A stretch of 64,000 nt of DNA from Fistulifera solaris (GCA_030295235.1 AP026135.1:124001-188000), one strand, 5' to 3'; counted from the first letter of the stretch, positions 44,232 through 55,933 are shown. A program made the numbers and translations. The notes: a model not told the origin generated them from the sequence alone.

Positions 44232-46271
44232 TCAATTGATGAGAGGCTCCCAGACCCAAAGGTTGGCGATGAACTACGTAAGCCCGACGAAAGTAGTTAG
44301 TGACAATACGAGCAAGTAATGTCAGAGTATGTACAAAAAAACGACCTACCTTTTCTCCTAATTGAACGGGTTCACTGGCGTGCTGGCTGCGATCGTCCAT
44401 GTTGCCATCCGGTAACATGGAATAAAACAAAACGGCGGTCCCTTTCTTGGGTCGAATCCGCACTCCGTCATGGAGATCGCGGGTAACCGCACGAGGGAAT
44501 ACCGTATGACCTCCTTCAAAGTCGTCATTGAGATACAATAGTAAAGTGGCAAAGCGTGTGGGCTGATACCACAGTTGTTGTGAGGGATACACAAAATCAT
44601 GATGCGCGGTATATTCTTCTCCGGCGCGATACCGCACCACTTGCAACGACTCGGCAATGGAATGACGATGTGCTGGTACTTCGTCGTCGACTGGTTTCTG
44701 AAAGAGGCGTTCGTCCAGGCGCAACAGACGTGCCGCTCTTCGATAAATGGCATCAGTGAGACTCGTGGCGTTGTTGCCGCGTTCGAGCCACGTGTTGTCG
44801 GACGAGCGTGTCGAAACATCGCGCATCATCGTGCGTTGTGAACCCGCAACGACCGTGGACGCTCGTAAACCTTCGTGCAACGCCAATTGGATCAAGGCCT
44901 CGCATTCGTGGTCGGACAAAAGTCGGGGATGGTCAACACTTTGGGCAACACCGATTCCACGCGGATATGATAATCACGTCCTTCGTCCCTATAGACATGC
45001 TTCTGATGAATGTACGATGTTTCCCACATGGGGTGTAAGGGGAACGCTCGTGGAAATTGACTCAACCACGCTCGTCTCGAGTGAATGAGATAATGTTTGG
45101 CGAATTCTTGATTGAGTTTTTGCATTTGGTACAGCAACCGTTCCTGTTGAGTGAGTTGTTGAATTTGATCGTCGTTCATCGGTTCAAAATAAAGTGTAAC
45201 ATCATCAGCCGTAACGACCCATCGTCCCACGACCTGATCCGCATCATAGACCGGTGTCATCGAAAACGATTGTCCGGGTGTCGTAGCCGTCCCTAAACTT
45301 TCAAACGGAGCGATTTCTCCTACCACTTTCCGCTCCTCCCGTCCATCCCAATAGAGCAATACGGGTTTCGGGGAAAGGTTGAAGAATTTGACACCAAATC
45401 CCGTAAATGTCAAATGCGCCGCCCGCAATGGTTTCGTTTCCAATCCGTTGGCGGACATTTTGGCTTCCGCGGTGGGATTGTAGTAGGGATACAATGTTTC
45501 GATGGACGGATCGATATAATAGTGAGTGAGTCCTCGAGTAGAGGAAGCTGATGATGATGATGATGAAGAAGAAGAAGAAGAAGAAGAAGAAGAAGAAGAA
45601 GAAGAAGAAGAAGAAGAAGAAGAAGAAGAAGCAAGTTGCTGAATACACTTTATCTGTAAATGCGACGGTAGTTGCTCCAAAAATGTCAAGACTCGTGAAT
45701 AATTGACATCTTGCCAAACATCGGCGGCATAATGCGCGTGCAGCGCCGGAAGGAATTCGTTCGAAATATGAAACTCCATGACTTTGAGAGAGGAGGAGGA
45801 AGAGGAAGAGGAAGAGGAGGAGTCTTTCGAAGAATCAAATGGGTCACAAAATGTAATGTTGGCCGTGCGTGTGTATTCGTGCAAATGTTCGTGAGCGTCG
45901 TCATACAAATGGAGTGTGGGTGCCGAGGAAGAAGAAGAAGAAGAATAAGGTACCGGCACAGCTGGTGATGGTGATTTCTTATAGGAATGAGCTGCAACCG
46001 TCGCTACAATGGCCACCAGTACAGCAAACGCATGTTGTTTCCAATGTTCCATGAACTCTTGAGTCCATGATGTCAATGATTCATTGTCCTCTTCCTCGTT
46101 TTCGTCGTTTTCATCATCGTTTTCGTTGACGTCGTCTTCATCATCATCATCGTTTTTGTCATTCTTGTCAATTCCGTCGTCAGTTTTGTTGTGATTCAGA
46201 AATTCGTCGGGATCCAGATCTTCCCAAGACGATGATGATTCCGTAATAATATCATGAGACTGATGATTCAT
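44232..46271 (-). CDS. Prolyl 4-hydroxylase-type 2OG-Fe(II) dioxygenase, type II membrane protein
   Basis: Hydroxylates peptidyl proline in the ER/Golgi using 2-oxoglutarate, Fe and O2. About 655 residues: an acidic cytosolic tail (Asp/Glu/Asn-rich), one membrane anchor (HAFAVLVAIVATVAAHSY), a lumenal stem with a poly-Ser run of about 28 residues, then the catalytic domain. Fe ligands are visible as EEYTAHHDFVYP (HxD) and RSQHASEPVQLGEK (distal His); the 2OG-binding Lys is in IRPKKGTAVLFYSM. A 76-bp intron (44349-44274) precedes the last short exon FIANLWVWEPLIN, which matches the usual P4H end. One base is missing in the A4 run at 44918-44921; with it IPDFLSDHECEALI joins both parts. The stem region (about residues 150-420) is unlike known P4H and may bind substrates. 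Confidence 0.92.
45550..45632. repeat. GAT/GAA trinucleotide repeat coding for poly-Ser
   Basis: A run of GAT units followed by about 22 GAA units on the plus strand reads as Ser codons (mostly TCT/TCA type) in the P4H gene. Length variation would keep frame. Confidence 0.9.
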
Positions 46272-47007
46272 GGTTCTGAATAGGAATGAATATTACAAAT
46301 GCTTCAGAAAAGAAGGAAGGAAGGAAGAGGGCGCAGCGTAGACTGACTACCTGGTAGAGGCACAGCAATTGCACATTGGTTCTTTCGTTTCGTCTCGTTG
46401 AGAAACAAGAAATATCGCACCACCACTCATCACATGTTCGGAAGGAACGGTACTGGTACAAGTAGAGGAACAAAGGGTGGTCGAACACCTGATCGGATGT
46501 CGTAAGGGGAATCAGAAATCACGAACAGAATTCACTACAAAGTACGTAGTATTCAGCAATTCAGCACGAGGACATCCGCCACGACTCAAAACGCCTACTA
46601 GAGTATTGACGAACCCCTAAAAAAGTACAAGACACACTTTGCCAGGCGCTGTGTACAAGTACAAGAGGTAATCTTGTTTTCCTTTTTCATTTGTTGGTGA
46701 TAGATCCGATCAACTCTTTCTTTCTTTCTTTTTTACTATTCATTCATTCATTCATTCATTCAATCACAAAGAAGTTTACTTTATCGAAAACGATCGCAAC
46801 AATACGCGTGTGTGAGTGTGAGTGAGTGTGAGTGAGTGTGATTGTTTTTCGATTGATTCTTCTCCGCATAAAAAAAAAAAAACCAAAAACAAAAATTATA
46901 CGGAGTAATAAAATTGGCAACAACCCCAAAATCGCAGTACTCTCTCTACAAAGTGAAGCGAAATTGATTTCTGAAGAAGAAGAAGAAGAAGAAGAAGAAG
47001 AAAAAGT
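46272..47007. promoter_or_regulatory. Divergent, microsatellite-rich region P4H / HECT
   Basis: 736 bp between divergent starts. It holds GGAA units (46307-46327), an ATTC tetranucleotide run (46737-46763), GTGA/GTGT runs (46807-46842), an A12 tract near 46869 and a GAA run (46974-47003) just before the HECT ATG. An AGTACGTAGTA element lies near 46541. No gene is supported. Confidence 0.5.
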
Positions 47008-49714
47008 ATGCCATCTTTGTTTCGAATCATGGGAGGAGGAAATTCCTCCTCGAACAGCAACAACAACAACAACAATAATAATAATACGAATCGACAATTA
47101 CCACCGGCGCAGCCACCACTGCGATCTTCCGCGAGTCGGTTGACTTATCCTGGAAATCGAGCAACCTTGGCGGCAACAACAACAACAACAACAACAACGA
47201 CATCATCATCGGATGTAGCACCCACGATGATGCCCACGACATTTCCTCGCACCGGCGGTGTATCCGACACGACGTCTGCGACTTCCAGTGCCGTGACAAT
47301 ACAGGGCAGTGCCGTCGATCCGGCCACCACCGCTCGTGTACCTCCTCCTCCTCCTCCTCCTCCTTCTTCTTCGTCTTCTTCTGCCAGCAACGAAGGAGGA
47401 GCAACACGACCGGGGGCGTATCAAGTCACTCGCACAGCGGTAGGACCGGCACAAGTGTACCGGGTCACGGTGCCCGTGGGTGTACGACCCGGTGCCGAAT
47501 TTACCGTCCACGCTGGATTGCGCCGGGTCCGTGTCCGCTGTCCACCCACCAGTAGTCCCGGACAATCCTTACAAATTACGTTGCCACCGGAACCCGTGAC
47601 GCATCACCTTCTCTTGAAAATGGCACCACTCACGGCCGCCGAAGGCACGCCCGAAGGTGGTGGAGCCGTCACCATGACGCCCGATGTTCAAGCGGTCAAT
47701 CGACAAGCGAAATTGTCGGGTGGGACAGCCCAAACCTTTTGGTCACCATTCCACCCAATGTACATCCGGGACAGCAATTTACCGTCAATGTCGGTGGCCA
47801 ACGATTTGCCGTCACGTGTCCTCCGACCGCGGGACCGAATCAAAAAGTACGGATTGTACCGCCCGTGGTACGAGAAGAACCAGAAGCGGCGCCGACCACA
47901 CAAGTCTTTGAAGTGGCGGTACCGGACGGTGTTCAACCAGGGCAACCCTTTGCGTTAATGGCCAATGATCAGCGCGTGTTGGTGACGTGTCCACCCAATG
48001 TTGTGCCGGGACAAAAATTCGCTTCCAATTGCCGGTCAGTCATCTCGTTGGTAAAATTGAATTGGCGTACGAATCCGAGACATCGGGATGGCGACGCACC
48101 GTTCGCGTCAATGATCTCAAGTTTCAATGGGTGCGATTGGAAAAGAAAAAAGAAGAAGAAGAAGAAGAAGAGGATGAGGATGGGAACAAAGGGAATAGTA
48201 ATAAAACCACTCACGAAGATCCGTTGGCCGGAACAACCGAACGTACAGTTCAATCCAAAGTCGACGTGGAAGGTATGAAGCAATTTGATTTCCGTCGTTC
48301 GGCCTATGTTCGTAAGGTCTGTTATTTGGAAGGGAAACGATGCGCGGATGCGGACGGGGACGATTGAATTGATTCCGGCGCACGAAGCGGTGGTCGATTC
48401 GCGGCTCGTGTACCACAACCGAACACTCCTGTCATATTCTGACATTGCCTCCGTGCAAGGGAAATCGCTACAAGAAAAGACGGAATGGTTTCACAACATC
48501 TGTGGTCAATTAACCGCGGCTTGGGAAGATGGTCATATCAAAATTGCCGTTCGGCGTTCGATGTTACTGCAAGACAGTGTAGACGCGGTCATGAGTCTCG
48601 GACGAGACGATTTGCGCAAACGGTGGCGCATTGAATTTCTTGGAGAGCCCGGCATTGATGCCGGTGGTGTGGCACGAGAATGGTTTGAGCTGGTCACGGA
48701 ACAAATATTCGATCCGGCCTTTGGCTTGTGGATACCATCGGCCAACAATCAGGCGTGTGTTAACATTAATCCATCCAGTGGTACGTTTCACTAGTGGCGT
48801 CTTTGGCGTGAGATATTCCTGTCGGCACTCACGTGTTTTACTAATTTTGTTGCAAACAAGGACTGTCCTGTCCGGAAGATCATTTAATTTATTTTCGATT
48901 TCTCGGCCGAGTCATTGGTAGAGCCCTGTTTGATCGCCAACTCATTAAAGGACATATGGTGCAATCTATATATAAGCACATTCTCGGCTGGCCCATCACG
49001 TTTGAAGATATCAAGGCACAAGATGAAGAATATTACCATTCGTTGCAAAAGTTAACCAAAATGGAGGATGTTTCCATCATGTATTTGGATTTTACGGTCA
49101 CGGAAGAAAGCATGGGGGCACGACGAGAAATCGAACTAACGGAAGGTGGAGCACTGACGGAAGTCACCAACGCCAATTTGGAACTTTATTTGGAATCCAA
49201 CTTACGGTATAGGATGTTGGAACGAACGAGACCTCAATTACAAGAACTGTTGTTGGGATTCTTTGACGTGATTCCGGAGCCACCACTAACAATATTCGAT
49301 GCGAATGAATTGGAACTAACACTATGTGGCTTACCCACCATCGACATGGAAGATTGGCAAGCCAACACGAAGTATTCGGGTCTGTACGAAATGGCCGGGC
49401 GAAGTCATGAGACAGTGCAATGGTTCTGGGAGGTTGTTGTAGAAGAATTTGATCAAGAGCAGCGAGCTCGTCTTTTGCAATTTGTGACGGGTACTTCGGG
49501 CGTTCCGAGTCGAGGATTTTCAGTGCTTCAGGGCATTGACGGCAATATCAAGAAATTCACCATTCATGGTGTGGATCGCAAGGCGTACTTTTACCCCCGC
49601 GCACATACTTGCTTCAACAGGATTGATTTGCCCAATTATTCGTCCAAGGAAGAGTTGTTGGAGAAATTAAAGGCGGCGATTTCTTTATCAGGGATCGGTT
49701 TTGACATTGAATAA
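47008..49714 (+). CDS. HECT E3 ubiquitin ligase with N-terminal PGQ/CP modules
   Basis: Transfers ubiquitin through a catalytic Cys. Exon 1 runs 47008-48780, an 80-bp intron follows, exon 2 is 48861-49714; about 875 residues. The N-terminus is low complexity (poly-Asn, poly-Thr, poly-Pro). Three related ~40-residue modules follow, each (V).VP.GV.PG..F.V......V.CPP...PGQ: copies at about 47455-47600, 47740-47860 and 47915-48035. The HECT domain starts near LLQDSVDAVMSLGRDDLRKR and includes EPGIDAGGVAREWFELVTEQ, HLIYFRFLGRVIGRALFDRQ and the catalytic RAHTCFNRIDLPNY. Both lobes are complete. Three frame errors in homopolymers are inferred (47737-47740, 48013-48017, 48336-48338). The middle part with a Lys/Glu run and DFRRSAYVRKV is not recognised. 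Substrates unknown. Confidence 0.93.
47058..47376. repeat. Cluster of coding trinucleotide repeats
   Basis: AAC units (about 47058-47085, poly-Asn), ACA units (47173-47199, poly-Thr) and CCT/TCT units (47341-47376, poly-Pro/poly-Ser) lie in the N-terminal coding part of the HECT gene. Confidence 0.85.
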
Positions 49715-50241
49715 TGTTAATAAGAAGAATAGAGTTTCATTATGATTTCTCTAGGTGCAGTTTGCTCTAGATTCTTGTCATCCATAATCTTTGTGGGAAA
49801 AGTTCCGTCAAGTCACTATAGAAAATTGTGTACGCGACTTTTCGCCGCGACTGCGTTTCAGTCCTGAGACAAACAAGGGTCGCTAGAGGGTGTATGGTGC
49901 GTACAAGAACGCATCATTTTTCTTGTTGGAGCGATGGTTGGCACCCCTTTTCTTGCTCGGCGTCGAAACTTCTGTCCGTGAAATGAAAATCATGGACAAT
50001 CAATACTAAATCGCAACCGTACACCGTACTTCTCATTCGTCCGTCGTCCATTTGCAAAAGACATTCCACGTGGAAGATAGCGACGCAGGAAGCGCAGCAT
50101 GCAGTTTTTCGTGTCGGCGTCGAACTCTATGCTTTGAAATAATAGTATCACTTTCACGTTGAATTGCTCGACCTTCCATTGTCCATTCTTTCGTTTTTTT
50201 TTTCAACAACACCAACTACTTACAATAATTATTGTATTACT
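49715..50241. other. Intergenic between HECT and RidA
   Basis: 527 bp, no supported gene; holds the RidA promoter and the HECT 3' UTR. A poly-T tract lies at about 50195-50203 near the RidA start. Confidence 0.45.
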
Positions 50242-50878
50242 ATGTTAACATCCTCCATTTTCCGATCCACGTTTCGTCCATCCTCACAACGTTGTTGGAT
50301 TCATGTCGAGAAACGTTTGGAAGAATTGCAACTCGTGTTGCCACCGGCTCCGGGTCCGAAAGCCAATTACAACATTGTTTGTCACGCTAGTGGTGGAATG
50401 TTGTATGTTTCGGGACATTTGCCTGTCAAACTGGATGGAACTCTGTTCACGGGACGCATTGGTGCCGATGGCAGGGATGTTTCGTACGGTTATGAAGCGG
50501 CCCAACAAGCTGGATTGAATATTCTATCCACCTTGAAAGCACAATTGGGTGATTTAGATCGTGTGGAGCATATTGTCAAAGTACGGGACTGATTAATTTA
50601 TTTGTCTGTCTTGTGAAACAGTTTGGCAATGTCGTCTTTTTTTCTCTCTCTCTCTCATTCTCTTTCTTTTTTTCTTGCAGATTTTCGGTATAGTGCAATC
50701 CACCGATGATTTCAAAGAACAACACAAAGTGATGGATGGATGTTCGGATCTCATGATGGAAGTCTTTGGTAAAACGGCTGGATATCATGCTCGATCGGCC
50801 ATTGGGACGAGTACCTTGCCATTGGATATTTCGGTCGAAGTCGAAGCGGTGGTGCAGCTCAAACCGTTTGTCAAGTGA
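50242..50878 (+). CDS. RIDA: RidA (YjgF/UK114) family enamine/imine deaminase, mitochondrial
   Basis: Hydrolyses reactive enamine/imine intermediates formed by PLP enzymes. Two exons, 50242-50580 and 50681-50878, with a 100-bp intron; about 178 residues. The N-terminus (MLTSSIFRSTFRPSSQRCWI) is basic and hydroxylated like a mitochondrial presequence. The fold is visible as LYVSGHLPVKLDGTLFTGRI, AAQQAGLNILSTLKAQLGDL, VEHIVKIFGIVQSTDDF, then HARSAIGTSTLPLDISVEVE. This belongs to the longer YjgF subgroup (PAPGPKANY...) in which the usual substrate-binding Arg of RidA (in a xxARxA context) is preserved as HARSAIG. Intron 1 has a TC-rich polypyrimidine tract. Frame intact. Confidence 0.93.
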
Positions 50879-51113
50879 TTCAAGACATACATCGCTAACA
50901 TCATCCATCCATTTATCCATCCATCCATTGGATGAAAGTATATCTCACAAAAAAACACCAATTATCAATGATGACGAAACATAAAATTCAAGTCATCCTT
51001 AGTCGTTTCCAATCGGGTGTATTCTCTATCTAGAGTCATTTGTTTACATGTCTATCAATTGTGGTTTCACATCATTTAATTTTTCTTTCCATTCACCAAC
51101 CATCATTTTTCTT

Positions 51114-51632
51114 TCAATCCACAACACATCGAGATATTCCACGAAACATTTGACATACATACAAATGCCCATCACTGCCGGTCGCTGTACCTACACCAAA
51201 TTCATTGAAACAATCCGACAACATGTTCGATCGGTTGATGGGATGATGTTGCATGGCAAATTCGTGCATGATAAGAGGATGGTCCCCGCGTTGGACATTT
51301 TCACCGGCTCGAGAGCTCCCCAAATGCTGTTGCAGCTCCTCAATGTCGTGAGCCGAATGCAATACACAGAGCTCGGAGGCCATGCGCTGGGCGTGGAACG
51401 TGGCCAAGGCATCCAAAAACGGCGATCGGTGTAAGATCGGACGACCCCGTACTTGTCGTTCTTGATTGATCAAAAAGTGAAAAGTCGTCAATGATGATTC
51501 TTCACCCACAAAATCGTGCCAATCGTGACAACTGCGCTCTTCGGGGATCGGAGATAGTCGATGATGTTTCGGTTCCAAGCGCAATGTTCGTTTGAATGAA
51601 GGTCGTCGATGCGGGCGGCTTGTCAGTAACAT
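51114..51632 (-). CDS. CAP (SCP/TAPS, YkwD-like) domain protein
   Basis: 172 residues from an ATG at 51632. No signal peptide; the N-terminus is basic. The CAP domain begins FHFLINQERQVRGRPILHRS, continues LDALATFHAQRMASELCVLH, then RAGENVQRGD and NRSNMLSDCFNEFGVGTATG, and ends HLYVCQMFRG. His residues in the usual CAP cleft positions are present (FHAQRM; MHEFAMQHH). CAP proteins are usually secreted and act extracellularly, but bacterial and algal YkwD-type proteins can be cytosolic or organellar; here no export signal is seen, so the location is unclear. Divergent from the site-2 protease gene. Frame intact. Confidence 0.85.
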   Translation of the reverse strand: MLLTSRPHRRPSFKRTLRLEPKHHRLSPIPEERSCHDWHDFVGEESSLTTFHFLINQERQVRGRPILHRSPFLDALATFHAQRMASELCVLHSAHDIEELQQHLGSSRAGENVQRGDHPLIMHEFAMQHHPINRSNMLSDCFNEFGVGTATGSDGHLYVCQMFRGISRCVVD

Positions 51633-52464
51633 TATTGGTTAGATGATGATGAGTAGAAGGGAGGAACTAACAAAAATGAAACAAGGTTGTGTGTCAAAAA
51701 GAAACTGTAATGACTAAACTGTTGGGTAAAGTATTCGGAAGGCAATTTGAATTTTATGCGGACTTTTGACTTTTGACGGTCGCCCATTTTTCGATTTCCC
51801 ACGATGAACGCCCTTCACATCACTCGTCACTCGTGTCAAGTTCACTGGATGTGGGATTGAATCGAAGCGCAAAATAGCTTCCGAACGAAGAATGATTGAG
51901 AGAGAAAGGAGAAAGCGAACTCTCTTCCCCTCGGTTGCATTCTTTCGCGACCGTGGAATGTCGTTCCTTGGTTCGCAAGAATGTTTAGCGTGTCGTATTG
52001 GCAATCGTACCGTACTCCATACTCCAGCTCAAAATCAACAAAGAACAAAGAAAGGTTCCAGAAAAGGCTCGCATTTTCCTTATACTACGTAGTACACTTG
52101 AAAACGACAGCTGACGTGAACCACGTAAGACCTTTCGGACATGGATTGCCGAAAGCAGTAGGAGCTTTTACTGTACATTTTTTGTTCCGCACCACGTGTC
52201 GGATTCCGTAGTCGGTGCGATAATAATAAAAAGCGGATAAGGTTATAGGTTATAGGTTAGAATTGTCGCCGTCGGCGTGCGTCTGCCATGGTACGTCAAA
52301 CAATAGACGGATGACGGACGACTGACGTCTGACTCACCTGGACTCACACTCGTTCACTTTTCATGCAACTGTCGGAATGGAGGCAATGAAAAAAAAAAGA
52401 CCTGCATTCGTTGCCTGTCTCCTCTATCATCTATATTAATTAAACCTTCTTTTCGATTCAGCAA
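51633..52464. promoter_or_regulatory. Divergent region, CAP protein / site-2 protease
   Basis: 832 bp with no supported gene. It holds a TACTACGTAGTA palindrome (52083-52094) and a doubled GGTTATA unit (52240-52257). Confidence 0.45.
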
Positions 52465-54044
52465 ATGGGTCGATTCACTTTCGTTCTAACACTTTGGTGT
52501 TTACCACTTCTGGGAGAAGCTTTCGTGGCTCCAAGTAGTGCAACGACACACAAGAATCATCATCATCGTTTCGACGCGGACCATCGTCGTGCTCCGCTAT
52601 TACTTCCAAAGACCCCCTTTCGAAGTAGTAGTTCCCAATTAGAAGCATCGCCATTATTGGCATTAACTTCTTCACCACTGGGTTCTTTGGGAATTCTGGC
52701 GTTCATTGTCCTTGTACACGAAAGTGGTCATTATCTGGCGGCACGAGGATTCAACATGAAAGTCGAAGAATTCAGCATTGGGATTGGTCCCAAGTTGGCT
52801 GGTTTCCAAGCCTTTGGTGATGAATTCAATTTGAGGGCATTGCCACTGGGAGGATATGTGCGATTTCCGGAAAATTATGATGCGGAAACGGTGCGAAAAG
52901 AAGAACAGGCGGCCATGAAGGCCGTCGATCAATTCTACGAACGAAAAATTGAAAGATCCCAGCACGAAACTATTAAATGTATTAACGTTGGGTGCTTTGG
53001 GTGATAAAGAGATCAAAAAGAAAATGAAAGGAGGCAGGCAGAACTAGAGAAGCTACGTCAGCTGCCGTGGTGGAAGAAACTAGGGAAAAACAAGGCTGCT
53101 GAAAAGAGTTGGCTCCTATTGTTGGTCCGGATGAAGTGCAAATTGAATTTTACAAGGATCCACAATTGTTGCAAAATCGTCCCTGGTACGAACGCGCCGT
53201 GGTACTGAGTGGTGGAGTCATTTTCAACTTTGTGCTAGCCTTTACCATTTATTTTGGTCTCATTAACATGGGCCCCGGTCTCCCGAGTCCTGTATTTACG
53301 AACGGAGCTTTGGTGACTTCGGCACCGGCTCCGGGAGCTGCCGCGAATGGAATATTGCAAAAGGGGATTTGGTTTTGGAAGTCAATGGTAGACCCGTTAT
53401 TGCATCTCCGTCACCTTCGGCCAGTCAAGCACAAAAAGGAATTAACGCATTCATCTCGCAAATCCGAGCCACTCCGGAAGGTGAAAGCTTGAAGTTAAAG
53501 GTTTTGCAAAAATCCGCAAGTGCGCCGGTCGAATTAGAAGTAGCACCGAAGCGACAATCTGGAACACAAGCTATTGGTGTGCTGTTATCGCCCAACTTTG
53601 TAAAAATCCGAAGTGTTGAAGAGCAATAATGTCATTGAAGCATCCAAAATGGCAGCCAAATACACAAACACGTTGATTATGGATACAGCTAGTGGCTTGG
53701 CCACTGTGTTTTCGGGATTTTTGTCGGGCAAGTCCACGGGTGCCCAGTTGAGTGGACCAATCGGGCTGATCAAGACGGGCAGTGAAGTGGTCAGTTCTCA
53801 AGACATGACGGCCGTACTCCTCTTCATGGCGGCCTTGTCGGTCAATTTAGGAGTCGTAAATGCCTTTCCTCTTCCGGCGCTGGATGGTGGTCAATTGCTC
53901 TTTGTGTTGTTTGAAGCGATCAGTGGTCGCAAAGTAAATCAGCGCGTCCAGGAAGGGATCACGGGCGCCACACTGCTTGTGTTACTCCTCATTAGTGCGT
54001 CGGCTGCAGTTGGTGACATTGAAAATCTAGTTATAGGAAGATAG
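52465..54044 (+). CDS. Plastid site-2 protease, RseP-like (M50, PDZ)
   Basis: Intramembrane zinc protease related to bacterial RseP and plant ARASP, needed for plastid development. The signal peptide ends GEAF/VAPSS (ASAFAP motif) at the ATG at 52465. Helix 1 holds the active site FIVLVHESGHYLAARGFNMK (HExxH) with the family motif LRALPLGGYVRFPENYDAET. A PDZ domain follows (ALVTSAPAPGAAANGILQKG ... LVLEVNGRPVI). The C-terminal part holds the second zinc-site motif NAFPLPALDGGQLLFVLFEA and closing helices. About 525 residues. Several frame errors are inferred: a cluster between 52975 and 53110 plus 53363-53366 and 53602-53606; all lie in otherwise conserved sequence. The cluster at about 53000-53110 is dense, so an unannotated intron there cannot be excluded. 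Confidence 0.92.
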
Positions 54045-54395
54045 AGCTCCTTGATCATTACTTCTGTGAGACTTGCTAGAAAAGGCACTTTAGTTGATCG
54101 TTTGGGCACAGGATAAATCTTGAAAACCGCTCCGACCATATATTGTACAGTTAGACCTACAACCGCCGTCAGCTGTCAGTGCGCTCGACGCGATGCTTGA
54201 CGACAAACGATTTTAGAAAGGCAAGAAAACGACGATGATGATTACTTCCTCATTGTTCATTCAAAGACAAAGCTCAAGAGTATTCAGTTGACAATTCCGT
54301 GCTGCTGCTATCGAGACCGTCTTACAAGCTTCTTCGCTGACCAGTAGAGATTTTTCTTGCGAATATCCAAGGGAGTTTGCAGGAGCAAAAACGAT
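54045..54395. other. Intergenic upstream of chorismate mutase
   Basis: 351 bp, no gene or motif recognised; holds the chorismate mutase promoter. Confidence 0.45.
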
Positions 54396-55509
54396 ATGAA
54401 GAATATCATCACGTTTCTCTGTCTCTTCATGCCGCAAAACGCCATTGCTTTCGCTCGATGGGGTTCGGCATCGGATGTCAAACTCCGCGCGACGGTGAAC
54501 GGAGAGGAGAATTTAACAACATTGGATGTGTTATCATTGGAATCCATACGATCTACTTTGATTCGTCAAGAAGAGACGGTCATTTTTGCTCTCATTGAGC
54601 GTGCGCAGTATCGGCAAAATCGCATTGTATACGAACGAGAAGGATACGGGTCTTCGCTAGGGAAACCACCTGGCTATCAATCGGATGGGAAAGATGATGA
54701 AGAGCTTAGTTTTCTCGATTTTATGTTGATTGGAACGGAAATTTTACATTGCGGTGCGCGTCGGTAAGACACGTTTGTTGGGATTTTATCTCTTGCTTTC
54801 AACGCCACTCAAAAATGATTCCCTTCAAGATTCACATCACCCGAAGAACATCCCTTCTTCCCCGAAAAATTACCCAGTGGACCTATGGATGCCCTGCCTT
54901 CACTACAGTACCCGAACGACCTACTGTCGCCAGTTGGTGGAGCAAATGAAGTGAATTTCAATAAAAAGCTACTGCAAAAGTACACGGAAATCATCGTTCC
55001 GTCTATATGCAAAGGAGGAGACGATGAACAGCACGGTTCTACAACACTTTGCGACATTGCGGCACTGCAGGCTCTGAGTCGTCGTGTTCACTACGGAAAA
55101 TTTGTGGCGGAATCCAAATACCGATCCAATCCAGATGCCTATCAGAAACTGGTCGATGCCGGTGATGCCGAAGGTGTCATGAAACTTTTAACAAACGCGG
55201 TGGTGGAAGAACAGGTACTTCGCCGAGCACGATTGAAAGCGGCAACGTACGGCACGGAGCCCATGCTGACCGACTTGCCCAAGATTCAGTGCAGTGACAT
55301 GGCGTCGATTGTTGCCGCTGCTGCTGCATCCGCGGTAGTGGCGGCCATGGAGGCACTTGACAATGAACATCTCGCGAAAGGGAAGGTAGACCCTGTTGCC
55401 ATTGAATCGGTTTACCGAGATATCATTATTCCCCCTCACCAAAGATATTGAGGTCGCCTACCTTTTCCGTCGTTGTGGCAAAGAACCTCCGGCCGAGTAT
55501 CTCCCGTGA
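54396..55509 (+). CDS. Chorismate mutase (AroQ eukaryotic type), plastid
   Basis: Converts chorismate to prephenate, the branch point to Phe and Tyr. Two exons: 54396-54763 and 54830-55509 (66-bp intron); about 348 residues. The start MKNIITFLCLFMPQNAIAF/AR is a signal peptide with the plastid ASAFAP motif. The helical enzyme follows: LSLESIRSTLIRQEETVIFA, LIERAQYRQNR, a junction reading RRFTSPEEHPFFPEKL, then ALSRRVHYGKFVAESKYRSN and AVVEEQVLRRARLKAATYG. The C5 run at 55431-55435 has one C too many; corrected, the end reads YRDIIIPLTKDIEVAYLFRR, then CGKEPP, the standard finish, and stops at 55509. Active-site Arg, Lys and Glu positions appear conserved. Ala-rich insert (VAAAAASAVVAAMEAL) near the C-terminus. 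Confidence 0.95.
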
Positions 55510-55933
55510 TAGCTTCAAAATTATGGAATTTCTTGGTCTTTGCTTATTGATTTTTTTACTTTTTGCGATGAAGAGAGTTAAAATAGACTGAACGATGCAT
55601 GAAGGTAAACACTGTTGACTCCTCGTGACTCATTACTTCATTCCACCGAGTATCGAGTATGTAGTACGTAGACTTAGTCTCTCTACTACGTAGTAGATTT
55701 TCGTCTATCGAAGTAAAGCTGAATCTATTGTAGGTTGTAGGTCTACTGTATCAAATGAAAAAATGTCGCAATGAACTCTCGAGACTTGAGATCCGATTGA
55801 ATCAAATTCGATGAGGTGTCGTACGATGCTGATTCCAAAATTTTGCACCTTTTTCTCGTTGACACGCCTATAAAGCATTAAAAGCAACGAGTCACATTAC
55901 TACTAGTCGTACTCGTTGTATTCTTCTCTACAA
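55510..55933. promoter_or_regulatory. Intergenic, with 16-bp TCTACTACGTAGTAGA palindrome
   Basis: Upstream of the small plastid protein gene. The perfect palindrome lies at 55682-55697, with a second TAGTACGTAG element at 55662-55671. No coding signal. Confidence 0.5.

Noticed and set aside
45410-45717. Poly-Leu and poly-Phe frames across the GAA repeat
   Set aside because: Other-frame readings of the trinucleotide repeat in the P4H gene.
54357-54395. Upstream extension of chorismate mutase
   Set aside because: It starts at a non-ATG codon and would hide the signal peptide; the ATG at 54396 gives a clean plastid presequence.
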